64,000 nucleotides of DNA from an uncultured Collinsella sp. (GCA_900754745.1 CAAEEB010000089.1:1-64000); one strand, 5' to 3'. Shown: positions 17,153-25,802, counted from the stretch's first letter. Notes: generated by a model from the letters alone, not told the origin. Numbers and translations are program-made.

Positions 17153-18376
17153 ATGGCAAATAAGAAAAAGAACCCCGAGGTCACGCCGACGTCCGAGCAA
17201 CGGTCCCGCGCCGCCTCCAGCTCTCGCAAGAAGCAGCGCAAGACCTATGTGTCCAAGACCGTCAAGATTGTCCTGGTGGTCATTGGCGTGCTGGCGATGC
17301 TGCTCTCCGTTTCGGCCATGGCGTGCTCCGGCCTGATGTCGCAGACCGAAAGCGCCGGCTCGGGCTATAAGCTCACCGGCGGTGTGGCTGCCACTATCAA
17401 CGGCACCAACCTCACCGAGGACACCGTGACCAAGCAGATCATGAGCATGCGCACGTCCTACGGCTACACCAAGGACAAGGACTGGGCGCAGTACCTGGTC
17501 GACAATGACCTCACGCCCAAGAAGTACCGCAAGCAACTCATCGACTCCTACACGCAGCAGATTCTGCTTCAGCAGGCACAGAAGGAAAACGGCGTGACGG
17601 TGTCGGACGAGGAGGTCGAGAAGGCTTGGAAGGACGCGTGCAAGAGCGCGGGCGGTGCCAAGGCCTTTAAGAAGACGCTTAAGACCTACGGCTATACCGA
17701 GGACACCTACAAGGACTCGCTCAAGGAGAGTCTGGCGCAGCAGAAACTCAAGGATGCCGTGGCGCCCACCAGCAAGCCCAAGGACAGCGAGATTGTCGAT
17801 TACATCAACGAGAACCTGTCTAACTACAACGATGCCCGTCGTTCGTCGAATATCTTGATTAAGGTCGATTCTGACGCTTCCGACGAGGATAAAGCTGCCG
17901 CCAAGGCCAAGGCGCAGGAGTGCCTGGACAAGATCAACTCCGGCGAGTTGAGCTTTGAGGACGCCGTGGAGCAGTACTCCGATGACACCGGCTCCAAGGA
18001 GAAGAAGGGCGATGTGGGCTGGGACAAGCTCACCACCTTCGTCGACAGCTACCAGGCGGCGCTCGAGGGACTCAACAAGGGCGATGTGAGCGGTGTCGTC
18101 GAGTCGACCTATGGCTATCACATCATCAAGTGCACCGACTACTTCCATGTCGATAATCAGGTCGATGACATTAAGCAGGTGCCCAAGGACATCAAAAAGT
18201 ACGTCTCCAACGTGGTGAAGACGCAGGCGGCAAGCACTGCGTACAGCGAGTGGCTGGAGCAGTACAAGAAGGACGCCGACATCACCGTTAACCCCATGCC
18301 CAAGGACGTGCCGTACAACGTCAGCCTGAAGGGCGTCACCAAGAGTTCGACCGACGATTCGTCGACGACTAAGTAA
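17153..18376 (+). CDS. membrane-anchored parvulin-type peptidyl-prolyl isomerase (PrsA/SurA-like foldase)
   Basis: A 407-residue extracytoplasmic foldase. A Lys/Arg-rich cytoplasmic head (1-35) precedes a membrane segment (about 38-60) ending SVSAMACSG. It could be a signal anchor or a poor lipobox. An N-terminal SurA/trigger-like helical region (80-220) surrounds the rotamase domain at about 225-325, with the family pattern SSNILIKVD, SGELSFEDAVEQYSDD, GDVGWDKL and STYGYHIIKCTD. A Ser/Thr tail ends the protein. It probably helps secreted proteins fold outside the membrane. A 54-bp gap to the next gene without a T-run terminator suggests co-transcription. Confidence 0.88.
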   Translation: MANKKKNPEVTPTSEQRSRAASSSRKKQRKTYVSKTVKIVLVVIGVLAMLLSVSAMACSGLMSQTESAGSGYKLTGGVAATINGTNLTEDTVTKQIMSMRTSYGYTKDKDWAQYLVDNDLTPKKYRKQLIDSYTQQILLQQAQKENGVTVSDEEVEKAWKDACKSAGGAKAFKKTLKTYGYTEDTYKDSLKESLAQQKLKDAVAPTSKPKDSEIVDYINENLSNYNDARRSSNILIKVDSDASDEDKAAAKAKAQECLDKINSGELSFEDAVEQYSDDTGSKEKKGDVGWDKLTTFVDSYQAALEGLNKGDVSGVVESTYGYHIIKCTDYFHVDNQVDDIKQVPKDIKKYVSNVVKTQAASTAYSEWLEQYKKDADITVNPMPKDVPYNVSLKGVTKSSTDDSSTTK

Positions 18377-18430
18377 TCATGGGGCGGCGCTCGCGCGAGT
18401 GCCGCCCGCACTATTGAGGAGGATTTGCAG

Positions 18431-18874
18431 ATGACCAACGAAGAACTGCAGAAGGAAATGATTGCGGCCATGAAGGCCAAGGACAAGGTTCGCCTGTCCA
18501 TCATTCGCCAGGTTAAGGCCGAGGTGAAGAACATCGAGGTCAACGAGCGTCGTGATGTGACCGAGGAAGACGTCAACAGCATGATCAAGCGTCTGATTAA
18601 GCAGACGAGCGAGACGCTGGAGATGTCCATTAAGGCCGGTACCGACCAGGAGCGTACCGACAACCTGACTGAGCAGGTCAAGATTCTGGAGAGCCTGCTG
18701 CCCGCGCAGGTTTCGGGCGAGGAGCTCGAGGCCCTGATCGAGCAGGTTATCGCCGAGCTGGGTGCGACCTCTAAGAAGCAGATGGGCCAGGTCATGGGTG
18801 CTCTGGGCAAGGCCACCGGCGGCAACTTCGATAAGCCGGCAGCGGCAAAGATCGTCGGTGCTAAGCTGGCGTAA
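18431..18874 (+). CDS. yqeY: GatB/YqeY domain protein
   Basis: A 147-residue protein made of a single YqeY domain, the helical module also found at the C-terminus of GatB. It starts MTNEELQKEMIAAMKAKDKV and contains RRDVTEEDVNSMIKRLIKQ and GATSKKQMGQVMG. The cellular role is not established; a tRNA-dependent amidation link is only by homology. The ATG at 18431 is used because GAGGAGG at 18416-18422 is eight bases away, whereas an in-frame TTG at 18425 is too close. Confidence 0.9.
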   Translation: MTNEELQKEMIAAMKAKDKVRLSIIRQVKAEVKNIEVNERRDVTEEDVNSMIKRLIKQTSETLEMSIKAGTDQERTDNLTEQVKILESLLPAQVSGEELEALIEQVIAELGATSKKQMGQVMGALGKATGGNFDKPAAAKIVGAKLA

Positions 18875-18901
18875 GGGGCAATCGACAAACAGTTGATAGT
18901 G

Positions 18902-18936
18902 AGGGGCGTCGACCATCGCGGTCGCGCCCCTTTTTT
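18902..18936 (+). terminator. terminator after yqeY
   Basis: AGGGGCGTCGACC (18902-18914) pairs with GGTCGCGCCCCTTT (18920 onward, one mismatch) and is followed by a T-run. Confidence 0.85.
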
Positions 18937-19072
18937 AATGGCCGATGAAGCCCCCTGGATGGTCATTGGGTGCTCATTGGGGACAGACTTAAATGAGTGG
19001 GTAAAAGGTTGCGGGTTCTTTACGGGGATGCAGTGTGGGCTGCGGAAACGTGATTCTTTCCGTACAATAGTG

Positions 19073-19078
19073 CAATTC
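19073..19078 (+). promoter_or_regulatory. candidate -10 box for the amino-acid ABC operon
   Basis: TACAAT lies 26 bp before the first ORF of the operon. The -35 region is poor. A GGGGACAGACTTAAATGAG string lies at about 18979, inside the same intergenic gap. Confidence 0.4.
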
Positions 19079-19103
19079 GTGTAAACGCAGGGAAGGGACA
19101 TTC

Positions 19104-19835
19104 ATGGCAGACATGATCGAGATCAAGCATCTCAACAAGTACTTTGGCGACCTGCATGTGCTCAAAGATATCAACCTCACCGTCAAGCGCGGCGAGAAGC
19201 TCGTCATGATCGGGCCGTCCGGTTCGGGTAAGTCGACGCTCATCCGTTGCGTCGATTATCTTGAGGAACCCACATCGGGCGAAGTTGTCATCGACGGCAC
19301 GCCGCTCACCAAAAAGAATCACCTGGAGATGGCTCGCAAGTACAGCTCCATGGTGTTTCAGCAGTTCAACCTGTATCCCAACATGACGGTGCTGGGCAAT
19401 CTGACGCTCGCGCCCATCAAGCTGCAAAAGAAGAGCAAGGAGGAGGCGACCGAGATCGCCATCGCCGCGCTCAAGCGCGTCGGCATGGCGCATAAGGCCG
19501 GCGAGTATCCGCAGAACCTCTCGGGCGGTCAGCAGCAGCGCATCGCCATCGCCCGTGCCCTGTGCACCAAGCAGCCCATCATCCTGTTTGATGAGCCGAC
19601 CTCGGCGCTCGACCCCGAGATGGTCCAGGAAGTCCTGGACGTTATGATTGAGCTCGCGCAGGAGGATATCACCATGATCTGCGTGACGCACGAGATGGGC
19701 TTTGCGCGCCAGGTGGCCGACCGCGTCATCTTTATGGAGGACGGCCGCATTCTGGAGGAGGGCACGCCCGAGCACTTCTTCGATAACCCCGAGAACCCGC
19801 GCTGCCGCGAGTTCCTGTCCAAGATTCTGCACTAG
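19104..19835 (+). CDS. polar amino-acid ABC transporter ATPase (GlnQ type)
   Basis: A 243-residue ATPase that powers uptake by the two permeases encoded downstream. Walker A is GPSGSGKST (about residue 37), the Q-loop is [18 protein letters not shown], the signature is LSGGQQQR (about 138), Walker B is [13 protein letters not shown] (about 160) and the switch His is in CVTHEMGFA. The sequence is typical of the GlnQ/HisP subfamily for polar amino acids; glutamine or glutamate is likely but not proven. First gene of a four-gene operon. Confidence 0.93.
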   Translation: MADMIEIKHLNKYFGDLHVLKDINLTVKRGEKLVMIGPSGSGKSTLIRCVDYLEEPTSGEVVIDGTPLTKKNHLEMARKYSSMVFQQFNLYPNMTVLGNLTLAPIKLQKKSKEEATEIAIAALKRVGMAHKAGEYPQNLSGGQQQRIAIARALCTKQPIILFDEPTSALDPEMVQEVLDVMIELAQEDITMICVTHEMGFARQVADRVIFMEDGRILEEGTPEHFFDNPENPRCREFLSKILH

Positions 19836-19841
19836 GCGCGG

Positions 19842-20720
19842 GTGATGGACATGACGGATATGACGAGGGCGGCTGTTTCGCGCCGTCACTTTCTGCAGCT
19901 GGCGGGCGCCGGCATGTTCGCATTGGCGGGCACCGCGCTCACCGGTTGCGGCAGCTCCACCAGCGGCGAGGGCTCCGATAAGGGTTCCAAGCTTGCGGCC
20001 ATCAAGTCGCGTGGACACCTGAACGCCGGCGTCAAGAAGGACGTTCCCGGCTACGGCTATTACGACACCGCCAAGGGCCGCTTTGAGGGCATGGAGGTCG
20101 ACCTGTGCTACCAGATTGCCGCTGCCGTCTTTGGCGTGAGTTACAAGGAGGCTCGCGCCCAGGAGCTTGTCGAGTTTACCGACGTAACGCCCAAGACGCG
20201 TGGCCCGCTCATCGATAACGGTCAGCTCGACGTGGTCGCGGCGACCTACACCATCACCGACGAGCGCAAGAAGAGCTGGGATTTCTCGACGCCGTACCGC
20301 ACCGACTACGTGGGCCTCATGGTCAAGAAGCGCTCGGGCTTTACCTCGATCGAGGACCTGGACGGCAAGGTTATCGGCGTGAGCCAGGGCGCCACCACGC
20401 AGGGCCTGATCGAGCAGATGATCAAGGACAACGGCTTTCACTGCGAACCCGAGTTTAGGGCCTTTAGCGGCTATCCCATCATCAAGAGTTCGCTCGACGC
20501 CGGCAATATCGACGTCTTTGCCATGGATCGCTCCACGCTGGCAGGCTACATGAACGAGACCGTCGAGCTGCTGCAGCCCGAGGTCAAGTTTGGCGAGCAG
20601 GGCTACGGCGTGGCGACCAAGAAGGGTTGCGACCTTTCGGCCGTGGTCGATCAGGTGGTTTGCGATCGCCTGGCCGACGGCTGGCTCGATCAAGAGGTCA
20701 AGACCTGGGGTCTTGTGTAA
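19842..20720 (+). CDS. amino-acid ABC transporter substrate-binding lipoprotein (Tat-type signal)
   Basis: A 292-residue SBP_bac_3 family protein that captures amino acids outside the membrane. The signal has a twin-arginine motif SRRHFLQLAG and a lipobox LTGC at about residues 33-36. Thus it is probably exported folded by Tat and lipidated. The mature part has the usual opening LAAIKSRGHLNAGVKKDVPG, GQLDVVAATYTITDERK and the hinge GVSQGATTQGLIEQM. The GTG at 19842 and ATG at 19845 are both possible starts; neither has a strong Shine-Dalgarno, so coupling to the upstream stop (19835) is likely. Confidence 0.9.
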   Translation: MMDMTDMTRAAVSRRHFLQLAGAGMFALAGTALTGCGSSTSGEGSDKGSKLAAIKSRGHLNAGVKKDVPGYGYYDTAKGRFEGMEVDLCYQIAAAVFGVSYKEARAQELVEFTDVTPKTRGPLIDNGQLDVVAATYTITDERKKSWDFSTPYRTDYVGLMVKKRSGFTSIEDLDGKVIGVSQGATTQGLIEQMIKDNGFHCEPEFRAFSGYPIIKSSLDAGNIDVFAMDRSTLAGYMNETVELLQPEVKFGEQGYGVATKKGCDLSAVVDQVVCDRLADGWLDQEVKTWGLV

Positions 20721-20744
20721 GCGTTCGTCCAAGGAAGGAATCAA

Positions 20745-21491
20745 ATGCTCGAAGGATTGTTTGACGCCGACCGTTGGTCGACGACATTTCAAAACATGGG
20801 GCCCTTCTGGGAGGGCTTTGGCGTGACGCTGCAGGTGGTTGTTGCCGGCCTGCTGCTGTCGCTGGTGCTGGGCACGCTGCTGGGCGTGTTCTCGACCACC
20901 CGTTCGCGCGTGCTGCGCGCCATCAGTCGCGTGTACGTGGAGTTTTACCAGAACACCCCGCTGCCCGTGCAGGTGCTCTTTATGTATATGGCCGGCCCGC
21001 AGTTTTTGCAGGCCATAACCGGTGCCGACCAGCCGGTGCGTATCGCACCGTTCGTGCTGGGCTTTTTGGGCGTGGGCCTGTATCACGCGGCCTACATCTC
21101 TGAGGTCATCCGCACCGGCATCGAGGCCGTTCCGCGCGGTCAGATGGAGGCGGCTCAGAGCCAGGGCTTCACGCGCGCGCAGGCCTACTGGTACATCGTG
21201 CTGCCCCAGACGTTCAAGATCATCCTGCCGCCGCTGTGCAACCAAGCGCTCAACCTGGTCAAGAACACGTCGGTGCTGGCGCTCGTGGCCGGCGGCGACC
21301 TTATGTATCGCTCCGACAACTTCGTAAGCCTGTATGGCTACCTGCAGGGGTACATCGTCTGCTGCTTTATGTACTTCATCATCTGCTTTCCGCTCGCCAT
21401 GCTGGTACAGTGGCTCGAGCGCCGCTCCAAGGAGCACCCGCGCGGTGTGAGCCTGGCTGAGCTGGGGCTCGACAACGTAGAGGAGGCCTAG
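20745..21491 (+). CDS. amino-acid ABC transporter permease 1
   Basis: A 248-residue HisM/GlnP-type permease with about five membrane helices. The cytoplasmic coupling loop that contacts the ATPase carries the EAA motif (QMEAAQSQGFTRAQAYWYIV). YQNTPLPVQVLFMY and NLVKNTSVLALV are typical of the family. Pairs with the next permease as a heterodimer. Start ATG 20745 follows AAGGAAGG. Confidence 0.92.
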   Translation: MLEGLFDADRWSTTFQNMGPFWEGFGVTLQVVVAGLLLSLVLGTLLGVFSTTRSRVLRAISRVYVEFYQNTPLPVQVLFMYMAGPQFLQAITGADQPVRIAPFVLGFLGVGLYHAAYISEVIRTGIEAVPRGQMEAAQSQGFTRAQAYWYIVLPQTFKIILPPLCNQALNLVKNTSVLALVAGGDLMYRSDNFVSLYGYLQGYIVCCFMYFIICFPLAMLVQWLERRSKEHPRGVSLAELGLDNVEEA

Positions 21492-21494
21492 CGC

Positions 21495-22133
21495 ATGGAA
21501 ATCTTCAACGCGACCAACCTGCTCTACATCTGGGGCGGCTTTGTTAAGACCATCGAGATCTCGGCGCTGTCGATCTTTTTCTCGCTCATCTTTGGCACGG
21601 TGCTGGCGCTCGTCAAGAGCTATGCGCCCCGCCCGTTCCGCATTTTGGTGAGTGCCTATATCGAGCTGTTCCGCTGCACGCCGAACCTGCTGTGGATCCT
21701 GTTTATCTACTTTACGGTGCAGGGTCTGGACATTGTGATTTCGACCATCGCCTTTACGCTGTTTACCAGCGCCGTTATGGCCGAGATCGTGCGCGGCGGC
21801 CTCAACTCGATTCCGCGCGGTCAGTTTGAGGCGGCGCAGAGCCAGGGCTTCGGCTTCTTTGCCACCATGCGCTACATCATCCTGCCGCAGACGTTTAAGA
21901 CGATTATTCCGGCCCTGTTTAGCCAGTGCACGACCGTTATCAAGGACAGCTCGTATCTTTCGGGCATTAACGTGGCCGAGCTCATGTACACGGCAAACGT
22001 CGTAATGGCGCATGCGATCGACCTGTCACAGGTGCTCATGCTCTACGGTCTGGTGTTTGCGATGTACTTTGCGCTGAACTTTGGCATTTCGCTGCTGGTC
22101 CGCGCATATCAGCGCCGAGTCGTAGCCGCATAG
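21495..22133 (+). CDS. amino-acid ABC transporter permease 2
   Basis: A 212-residue HisQ/GlnP-type permease, four bases after the first. EAA loop: QFEAAQSQGFGFFATMRYII. FRCTPNLLWILFIYF and VIKDSSYLSGINVAELMY follow the family pattern. Slightly shorter than permease 1, as in other two-permease systems. Last clear transporter gene; a long hairpin begins at its stop codon. Confidence 0.92.
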   Translation: MEIFNATNLLYIWGGFVKTIEISALSIFFSLIFGTVLALVKSYAPRPFRILVSAYIELFRCTPNLLWILFIYFTVQGLDIVISTIAFTLFTSAVMAEIVRGGLNSIPRGQFEAAQSQGFGFFATMRYIILPQTFKTIIPALFSQCTTVIKDSSYLSGINVAELMYTANVVMAHAIDLSQVLMLYGLVFAMYFALNFGISLLVRAYQRRVVAA

Positions 22134-22240
22134 TCCTGCTTCCCCAAGCACGGCACCTTGCCCCTCAATCGTCGCTTGCGTACATTTAGTACGCGGCGCT
22201 CCTCTTTCGGGGCAATCTGCCGCACTTGGGAAACCAGGAC
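22133..22240. repeat. 108-nt extended imperfect hairpin after the ABC operon
   Basis: GTCCTG at 22133 pairs with CAGGAC at the far end. Inward, CCCCAAG/CTTGGG, CGGCA/TGCCG, TTGCCCC/GGGGCAA and GCGTAC/GTACGC pair in register around a short ATTTA loop. No T-run follows. It may act as a 3'-end stabiliser or belong to the long-hairpin repeats of this genome. Confidence 0.65.
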
Positions 22241-22254
22241 GGTCGTAAGTGACA

Positions 22255-22287
22255 AAATGAGAAACGGGGACAGCCTTTTTCTCATTT
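22255..22287. repeat. GGGGACAG inverted repeat before the kinase-like gene
   Basis: AAATGAGAAA (22255-22264) pairs with TTTCTCATTT (22278-22287), and the loop contains GGGGACAG. It lies in the leader 18 bp before the next start. Confidence 0.6.
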
Positions 22288-22304
22288 GTTAGAAAGGAAT
22301 CGCG

Positions 22305-22928
22305 ATGAGCGATCTGGAGAATAAGAAGAATCCTGTGGTCATTACCATCGCGCGCGATTTTGGTGCCGAGGGTCACGAGATTGGTCGCATGCTTGCCAAC
22401 GAGTTGGGGATTCCGCTGTACGACAACGAGCTGCTGGTACGCGCATCGCTGCGCGCGGGCGAGTCGCTCGATAAGATGGCGGCCTACGACGAGCGTCTGG
22501 CTGTGGAGAACATGGCGTTTCTGCCCGACCGCTACGACGCACGCTCGTACTCGGACAAGCTGTTCCAAAAGATGAGCCAGGTGATTTTGGACCTGGGCGA
22601 GACCGAGAGCTGCATTATCGAGGGTCGCCTGTCCGATTACCTGCTGCGCAACAACCCCAACCACATTGCCGTGTTGGTGACCGCACCCTTTGAGGACCGC
22701 GTCGAGATCGTGCGCAAGAAGCGCGGACTTAACAAAAAGAAGGGCGCCAAGCTGGTCAAGCAGCAGCAGAAGGCGCGCGAGGCGTTCTATAAGCGCTATA
22801 GTGCCGGAAAGTGGAAGATGACGAGCGGCAAGGACATTGTCGTCAACCGCGCCAAGCTGGGCCGCGAAGGCTGCAAAGACGTTATCGCCGCAGCCTACCG
22901 CTACAAGGTAGCGCAGCTCGAAGGCTAG
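22305..22928 (+). CDS. cytidylate kinase-like family protein
   Basis: A 207-residue P-loop protein of the Cytidylate_kin2 family. The nucleotide-binding start ITIARDFGAEGHEIGRMLA resembles but is not a classic Walker A. GIPLYDNELLVRASLRAGES and SCIIEGRLSDYLLRN are typical; the Lys-rich RKKRGLNKKKGAKLVKQQQ corresponds to the LID region. The family occurs in many gut anaerobes, often near transport or hydrogenase genes, and its substrate is unknown. ATG 22305 has AGAAAGGAA upstream. Confidence 0.82.
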   Translation: MSDLENKKNPVVITIARDFGAEGHEIGRMLANELGIPLYDNELLVRASLRAGESLDKMAAYDERLAVENMAFLPDRYDARSYSDKLFQKMSQVILDLGETESCIIEGRLSDYLLRNNPNHIAVLVTAPFEDRVEIVRKKRGLNKKKGAKLVKQQQKAREAFYKRYSAGKWKMTSGKDIVVNRAKLGREGCKDVIAAAYRYKVAQLEG

Positions 22929-22935
22929 CCGATTA

Positions 22936-22978
22936 AAAACCACCACAAAGGGGACAGGCACCTTTGTGGTGGTTTTTG
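22936..22978 (+). terminator. terminator with GGGGACAGGCA loop (CCACCAC family)
   Basis: AAAAACCACCACAAAGG at 22936-22952 pairs with CCTTTGTGGTGGTTTTT at 22962-22978. The loop is GGACAGGCA. It is the best-preserved of four such hairpins (others at 24362, 25969 and 28380). Confidence 0.85.
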
Positions 22979-23020
22979 TTTTAGGCAGAGAAAGTCAACT
23001 GGTTCTGCCGGGGCCGATCG

Positions 23021-23063
23021 CTCAAAGAACTCAAGGATGCTCAAAAAACTCAAAGATACTCAA
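23021..23063 (+). promoter_or_regulatory. iteron-like CTCAAAGA direct repeats
   Basis: CTCAA occurs five times at 23021, 23030, 23040, 23049 and 23059, that is every 9-10 bp, about one helical turn, usually as CTCAAAGA. It is 56 bp before the ATPase gene, in an AT-rich promoter region with a possible -10 CATAAT at 23085-23090. Such spacing suits cooperative binding on one face of DNA. Confidence 0.6.
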
Positions 23064-23118
23064 ATAAATTATAGATAGTAGGGGCATAATTAAGTTATAT
23101 GAGTTAAAGGGAGGCTTT

Positions 23119-24234
23119 ATGGCGGCACCGACGGTGTACAGGCAGGCAAATCCATTCACGCCGATGTTCGGACGTGTACCGGCGTATATGGCCGGCCGTG
23201 AGCAAATCATCGATGATATGGTGCTGGCGTTTGAAAATGACGACTCCGATCCCAATCTTTGCTCGGTTTTCTATGGTGCGCGTGGTACAGGTAAAACGGC
23301 GCTTTTGGCATATCTGTCGTACCGCGCCCAGCAAGAGGGCTGGATTACAGCGAATGTGACGGCCTCGGAGGGGATGCTCGAAGACATTTTGCAGCGCCTC
23401 AACGAATCAGCCGCCCATCTGATCGAAAAGCCCGCTTCTAGGCGTGTGAACAGTGTCGGCATTGCCCCCGTAGGAAGCATGAGCTGGGAAAACATCGATG
23501 TTGAATTTGAGGGCGCTAACTGGCGTACTAAGATGAACGCTTTGTTTGCTCAGCTTGAAGCGACTGACACCGGGGTGCTTATCGCCGTTGACGAAGTGGA
23601 TGCATCGTTTGCGCAAATGACGGAGCTTGTTACTACCTACCAGCACTTTGTAAGCGAGAATAAAAAGGTAGCTTTGCTTATGGCGGGGCTGCCGTTTCGC
23701 GTGCTGGCGCTGCTGACGGGGAAATCGACATCGTTTCTTCGTCGCGCGGCTCAACATTCGCTGGGATCAATTTCACCGACTGAGGTAAAAGAAGCGTTTC
23801 GACTAACGATTGAGGACGGCGGCAAGACGATTTCTGATGAGGCGATCGACCTCGCTGCCAAGGCGATCGATGGTTTTCCATTTATGTTCCAGTTGGTGGG
23901 GTATCGGGCATGGAATGCTTCGCGCCAAGCCTCCGAGGTTTCTATTGAGGATGTCGAACGAGGCGCGAAACTTGCGCAAGAGGAGCTGGAATCGCGAGTT
24001 TTCGCTTCAACAGCGGCGGAACTTTCACGAGGGGACCTTGAATTTCTTCGTGCAATGAATCCGGTTGGGACGACGACCAGGCAAGAGCTGGCAGCGAGGC
24101 TTAAGAAGAGTTCCGGTTCGATTTCAACGTATAAAAAGCGTCTGGTAGAGGCTGGGGTAATTGAAGAGCCTCTACAAGGACGTTTTGAGTTTGCATTGCC
24201 AGGCTTTGGCCGATATGTCGCATCGCTTTACTAG
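23119..24234 (+). CDS. AAA/STAND-type ATPase with C-terminal winged helix
   Basis: A 371-residue protein of unknown role. Walker A is GARGTGKTALL (about 53-60) and Walker B is VLIAVDEVDA (about 153-161); residues around 195-215 carry an arginine-rich sensor-like LTGKSTSFLRRAAQHSLGS. A winged-helix domain (about 310-365, RQELAARLKKSSGSISTYKKRLVEAG) follows. This layout resembles Orc1/Cdc6-like and STAND ATPases that bind DNA. The gene is clearly lower in GC than its neighbours and has an AT-rich, repeat-bearing promoter, which suggests horizontal acquisition. Start ATG 23119 follows AAAGGGAGG. Possible roles are transcription control, stress response or defence; the sequence does not decide. 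Confidence 0.75.
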   Translation: MAAPTVYRQANPFTPMFGRVPAYMAGREQIIDDMVLAFENDDSDPNLCSVFYGARGTGKTALLAYLSYRAQQEGWITANVTASEGMLEDILQRLNESAAHLIEKPASRRVNSVGIAPVGSMSWENIDVEFEGANWRTKMNALFAQLEATDTGVLIAVDEVDASFAQMTELVTTYQHFVSENKKVALLMAGLPFRVLALLTGKSTSFLRRAAQHSLGSISPTEVKEAFRLTIEDGGKTISDEAIDLAAKAIDGFPFMFQLVGYRAWNASRQASEVSIEDVERGAKLAQEELESRVFASTAAELSRGDLEFLRAMNPVGTTTRQELAARLKKSSGSISTYKKRLVEAGVIEEPLQGRFEFALPGFGRYVASLY

Positions 24235-24274
24235 AGGGTCGTTGCTGCGAAGGATCGCTTCGTGTCCCTTTACT

Positions 24275-24331
24275 GTCTAGATCTGTAACAATAAGCCTGC
24301 TTTTAGGGGCCTATCTGTTACAGACTGAGAC
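24275..24331. repeat. solitary unit of the 80-bp palindrome family
   Basis: Left arm GTCTAGATCTGTAACA (24275-24290), 25-bp core (24291-24315), right arm TGTTACAGACTGAGAC (24316-24331). It has the same dimensions as the units in the arrays at 28060, 43947 and 48677. Confidence 0.8.
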
Positions 24332-24361
24332 AAACTGGCAGAGTGGCCTTCTGCTCCGCTC

Positions 24362-24396
24362 AAACCACCGCAAGGGGGGCTTTGTGGTGGTTTTTG
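24362..24396. terminator. bidirectional terminator between convergent genes (CCACCAC family)
   Basis: AAACCACCGCAAG (24362-24374) pairs with CTTTGTGGTGGTTTTT (24380 onward) and T/A runs lie on both sides. The loop has decayed to GGGGG. It can serve the ATPase gene and the minus-strand LuxR gene. Confidence 0.75.
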
Positions 24397-24398
24397 TT

Positions 24399-25802
24399 TT
24401 AGGCCGAGGGGAAGGCCTTGGTGAGACCGGCGCGCGTCTGCGTGTCGGTCTTTTGGTAGATAGAGCTCAGGTGGCGCTGCACCATGCGCATCGAGATGCC
24501 GAGTTCCTCGGCGACCTGCTTGAGCGGGCGCTCGTCCTGGGTCACGGCCATGAGCACGTCGACTTCGCGCGGGGTGAGGCCGTGGTCGGCGATGAAGGCT
24601 TGGCGCTGTTCCTCGATGCTGGGTGCAGCGAGTGCCTCCTCGGCGAGCTGTTGATGTTCGCGCTCCTGCTCGGTTTGGGGTAGACGGAACAGCCCCGCAG
24701 CTACAAATGCCACGCTTGCCGCCACAAGCAGCACGAGCGCGCCGATCATGATGAGGGCGACATTGTCCGAGGTGACCAGTGCCAGCGAGATGCCCGATGT
24801 GGTGAATGCGCATACATTGTTGGCGGCGCGGCCCATGCCGGCCCACAAAGCCGGAGTGTGCATACGCGGCGCCAGCTGTGTAAACGTGGCGGTGAAGAAC
24901 GTGACGAAAAAGCCCGAGCTCAGATAAAAGACGATGAGGCCCAGGTTGGGATCGGCGCCAGCTTCCACGGCCAAGATTGAGATGGCGGAGAGCACCGTGA
25001 CACCGAGCATGACAAGGCCCATGTAGCGACGCTCGGCAAGGTCAAAGACGATGCCGGCGACCAGGCCGCTCGCCGCCAAAAAGAGGCGTGGCCAAGTCTG
25101 CACGGCGATGGTGCCGTGGGCGTTGGAGAACGTGACCACGTTATCGAGCGTGGAGAACAGGCAGGCGAGAATCATGACAAGCGCGATGCTCCAACACGCC
25201 TGCTTGGCGAGGACGTGTGAGGGCTCGGTAAAAGGGTTGATGGTGGAGCGGGGGTTCTCATCTGCCTCTTGGGGCGCGGCGCTGAGGGAGGAGATGACGA
25301 TCGTCGCCGCGCCAAGAATGATGAGCTCAACGATGCCGCCACAATCGAGCAGGTTAAGGGCAAACTGCAGGAGGATGCCTGCGGCATAGGCCGCTCCCGC
25401 GCCGGCTGCGAGCTTGGGGTCGTCTTGGAATGCCAACGCAAAGGCGTGATGCGCAGTGGCGCCCAGCAGGCCGAGCCCAAGGAATGCAATGCACCCCAGA
25501 ATCTCGAGTGCAAGCGGACCCGTGGGGGATTGGATTTGAGTTAAGCCAACGATGGCGATGGGAACGGCGGCGCCGGCAACTGCCTGGGGCTGGCCTTTGC
25601 GCTGGGCGAGGGTCAGCAGCGGCGCATATCCGATAAAGCCGATGACGCTGGCACCCAGGATAAAGCCTTGTGCAATCACGACGCGTTCGGCACCGGCGAG
25701 CAACCCGACATTGATGTCGAAGCGAAACTCGGCGGCAAGAAAGACAAAGGTAAAGAGCGCGAGTGCCAGAAGCGCGTTGATTTTAGGCTTACTCAGGTTC
25801 AA
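24399..25802 (-). CDS. polytopic membrane protein fused to a LuxR-type HTH regulator
   Basis: A 467-residue protein with about twelve predicted membrane helices (residues 8-370) in an MFS-like arrangement, followed by a cytoplasmic LuxR/GerE domain at about 400-462 (GLTPREVDVLMAVTQDE, then KQVAEELGISMRMVQRHL). This membrane-LuxR architecture is common in Coriobacteriia and is thought to sense a ligand or metabolite in the membrane and regulate transcription directly. No known sensor motif or partner gene is adjacent; the target could be the divergent surface-protein gene at 26030. The family has many paralogues per genome. Confidence 0.88.
   Translation of the reverse strand: MNLSKPKINALLALALFTFVFLAAEFRFDINVGLLAGAERVVIAQGFILGASVIGFIGYAPLLTLAQRKGQPQAVAGAAVPIAIVGLTQIQSPTGPLALEILGCIAFLGLGLLGATAHHAFALAFQDDPKLAAGAGAAYAAGILLQFALNLLDCGGIVELIILGAATIVISSLSAAPQEADENPRSTINPFTEPSHVLAKQACWSIALVMILACLFSTLDNVVTFSNAHGTIAVQTWPRLFLAASGLVAGIVFDLAERRYMGLVMLGVTVLSAISILAVEAGADPNLGLIVFYLSSGFFVTFFTATFTQLAPRMHTPALWAGMGRAANNVCAFTTSGISLALVTSDNVALIMIGALVLLVAASVAFVAAGLFRLPQTEQEREHQQLAEEALAAPSIEEQRQAFIADHGLTPREVDVLMAVTQDERPLKQVAEELGISMRMVQRHLSSIYQKTDTQTRAGLTKAFPSA

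Noticed and set aside
19020..22013. 997-codon minus-strand ORF over the ABC transporter
   Set aside because: Antisense shadow of four well-supported genes with family motifs on the plus strand.
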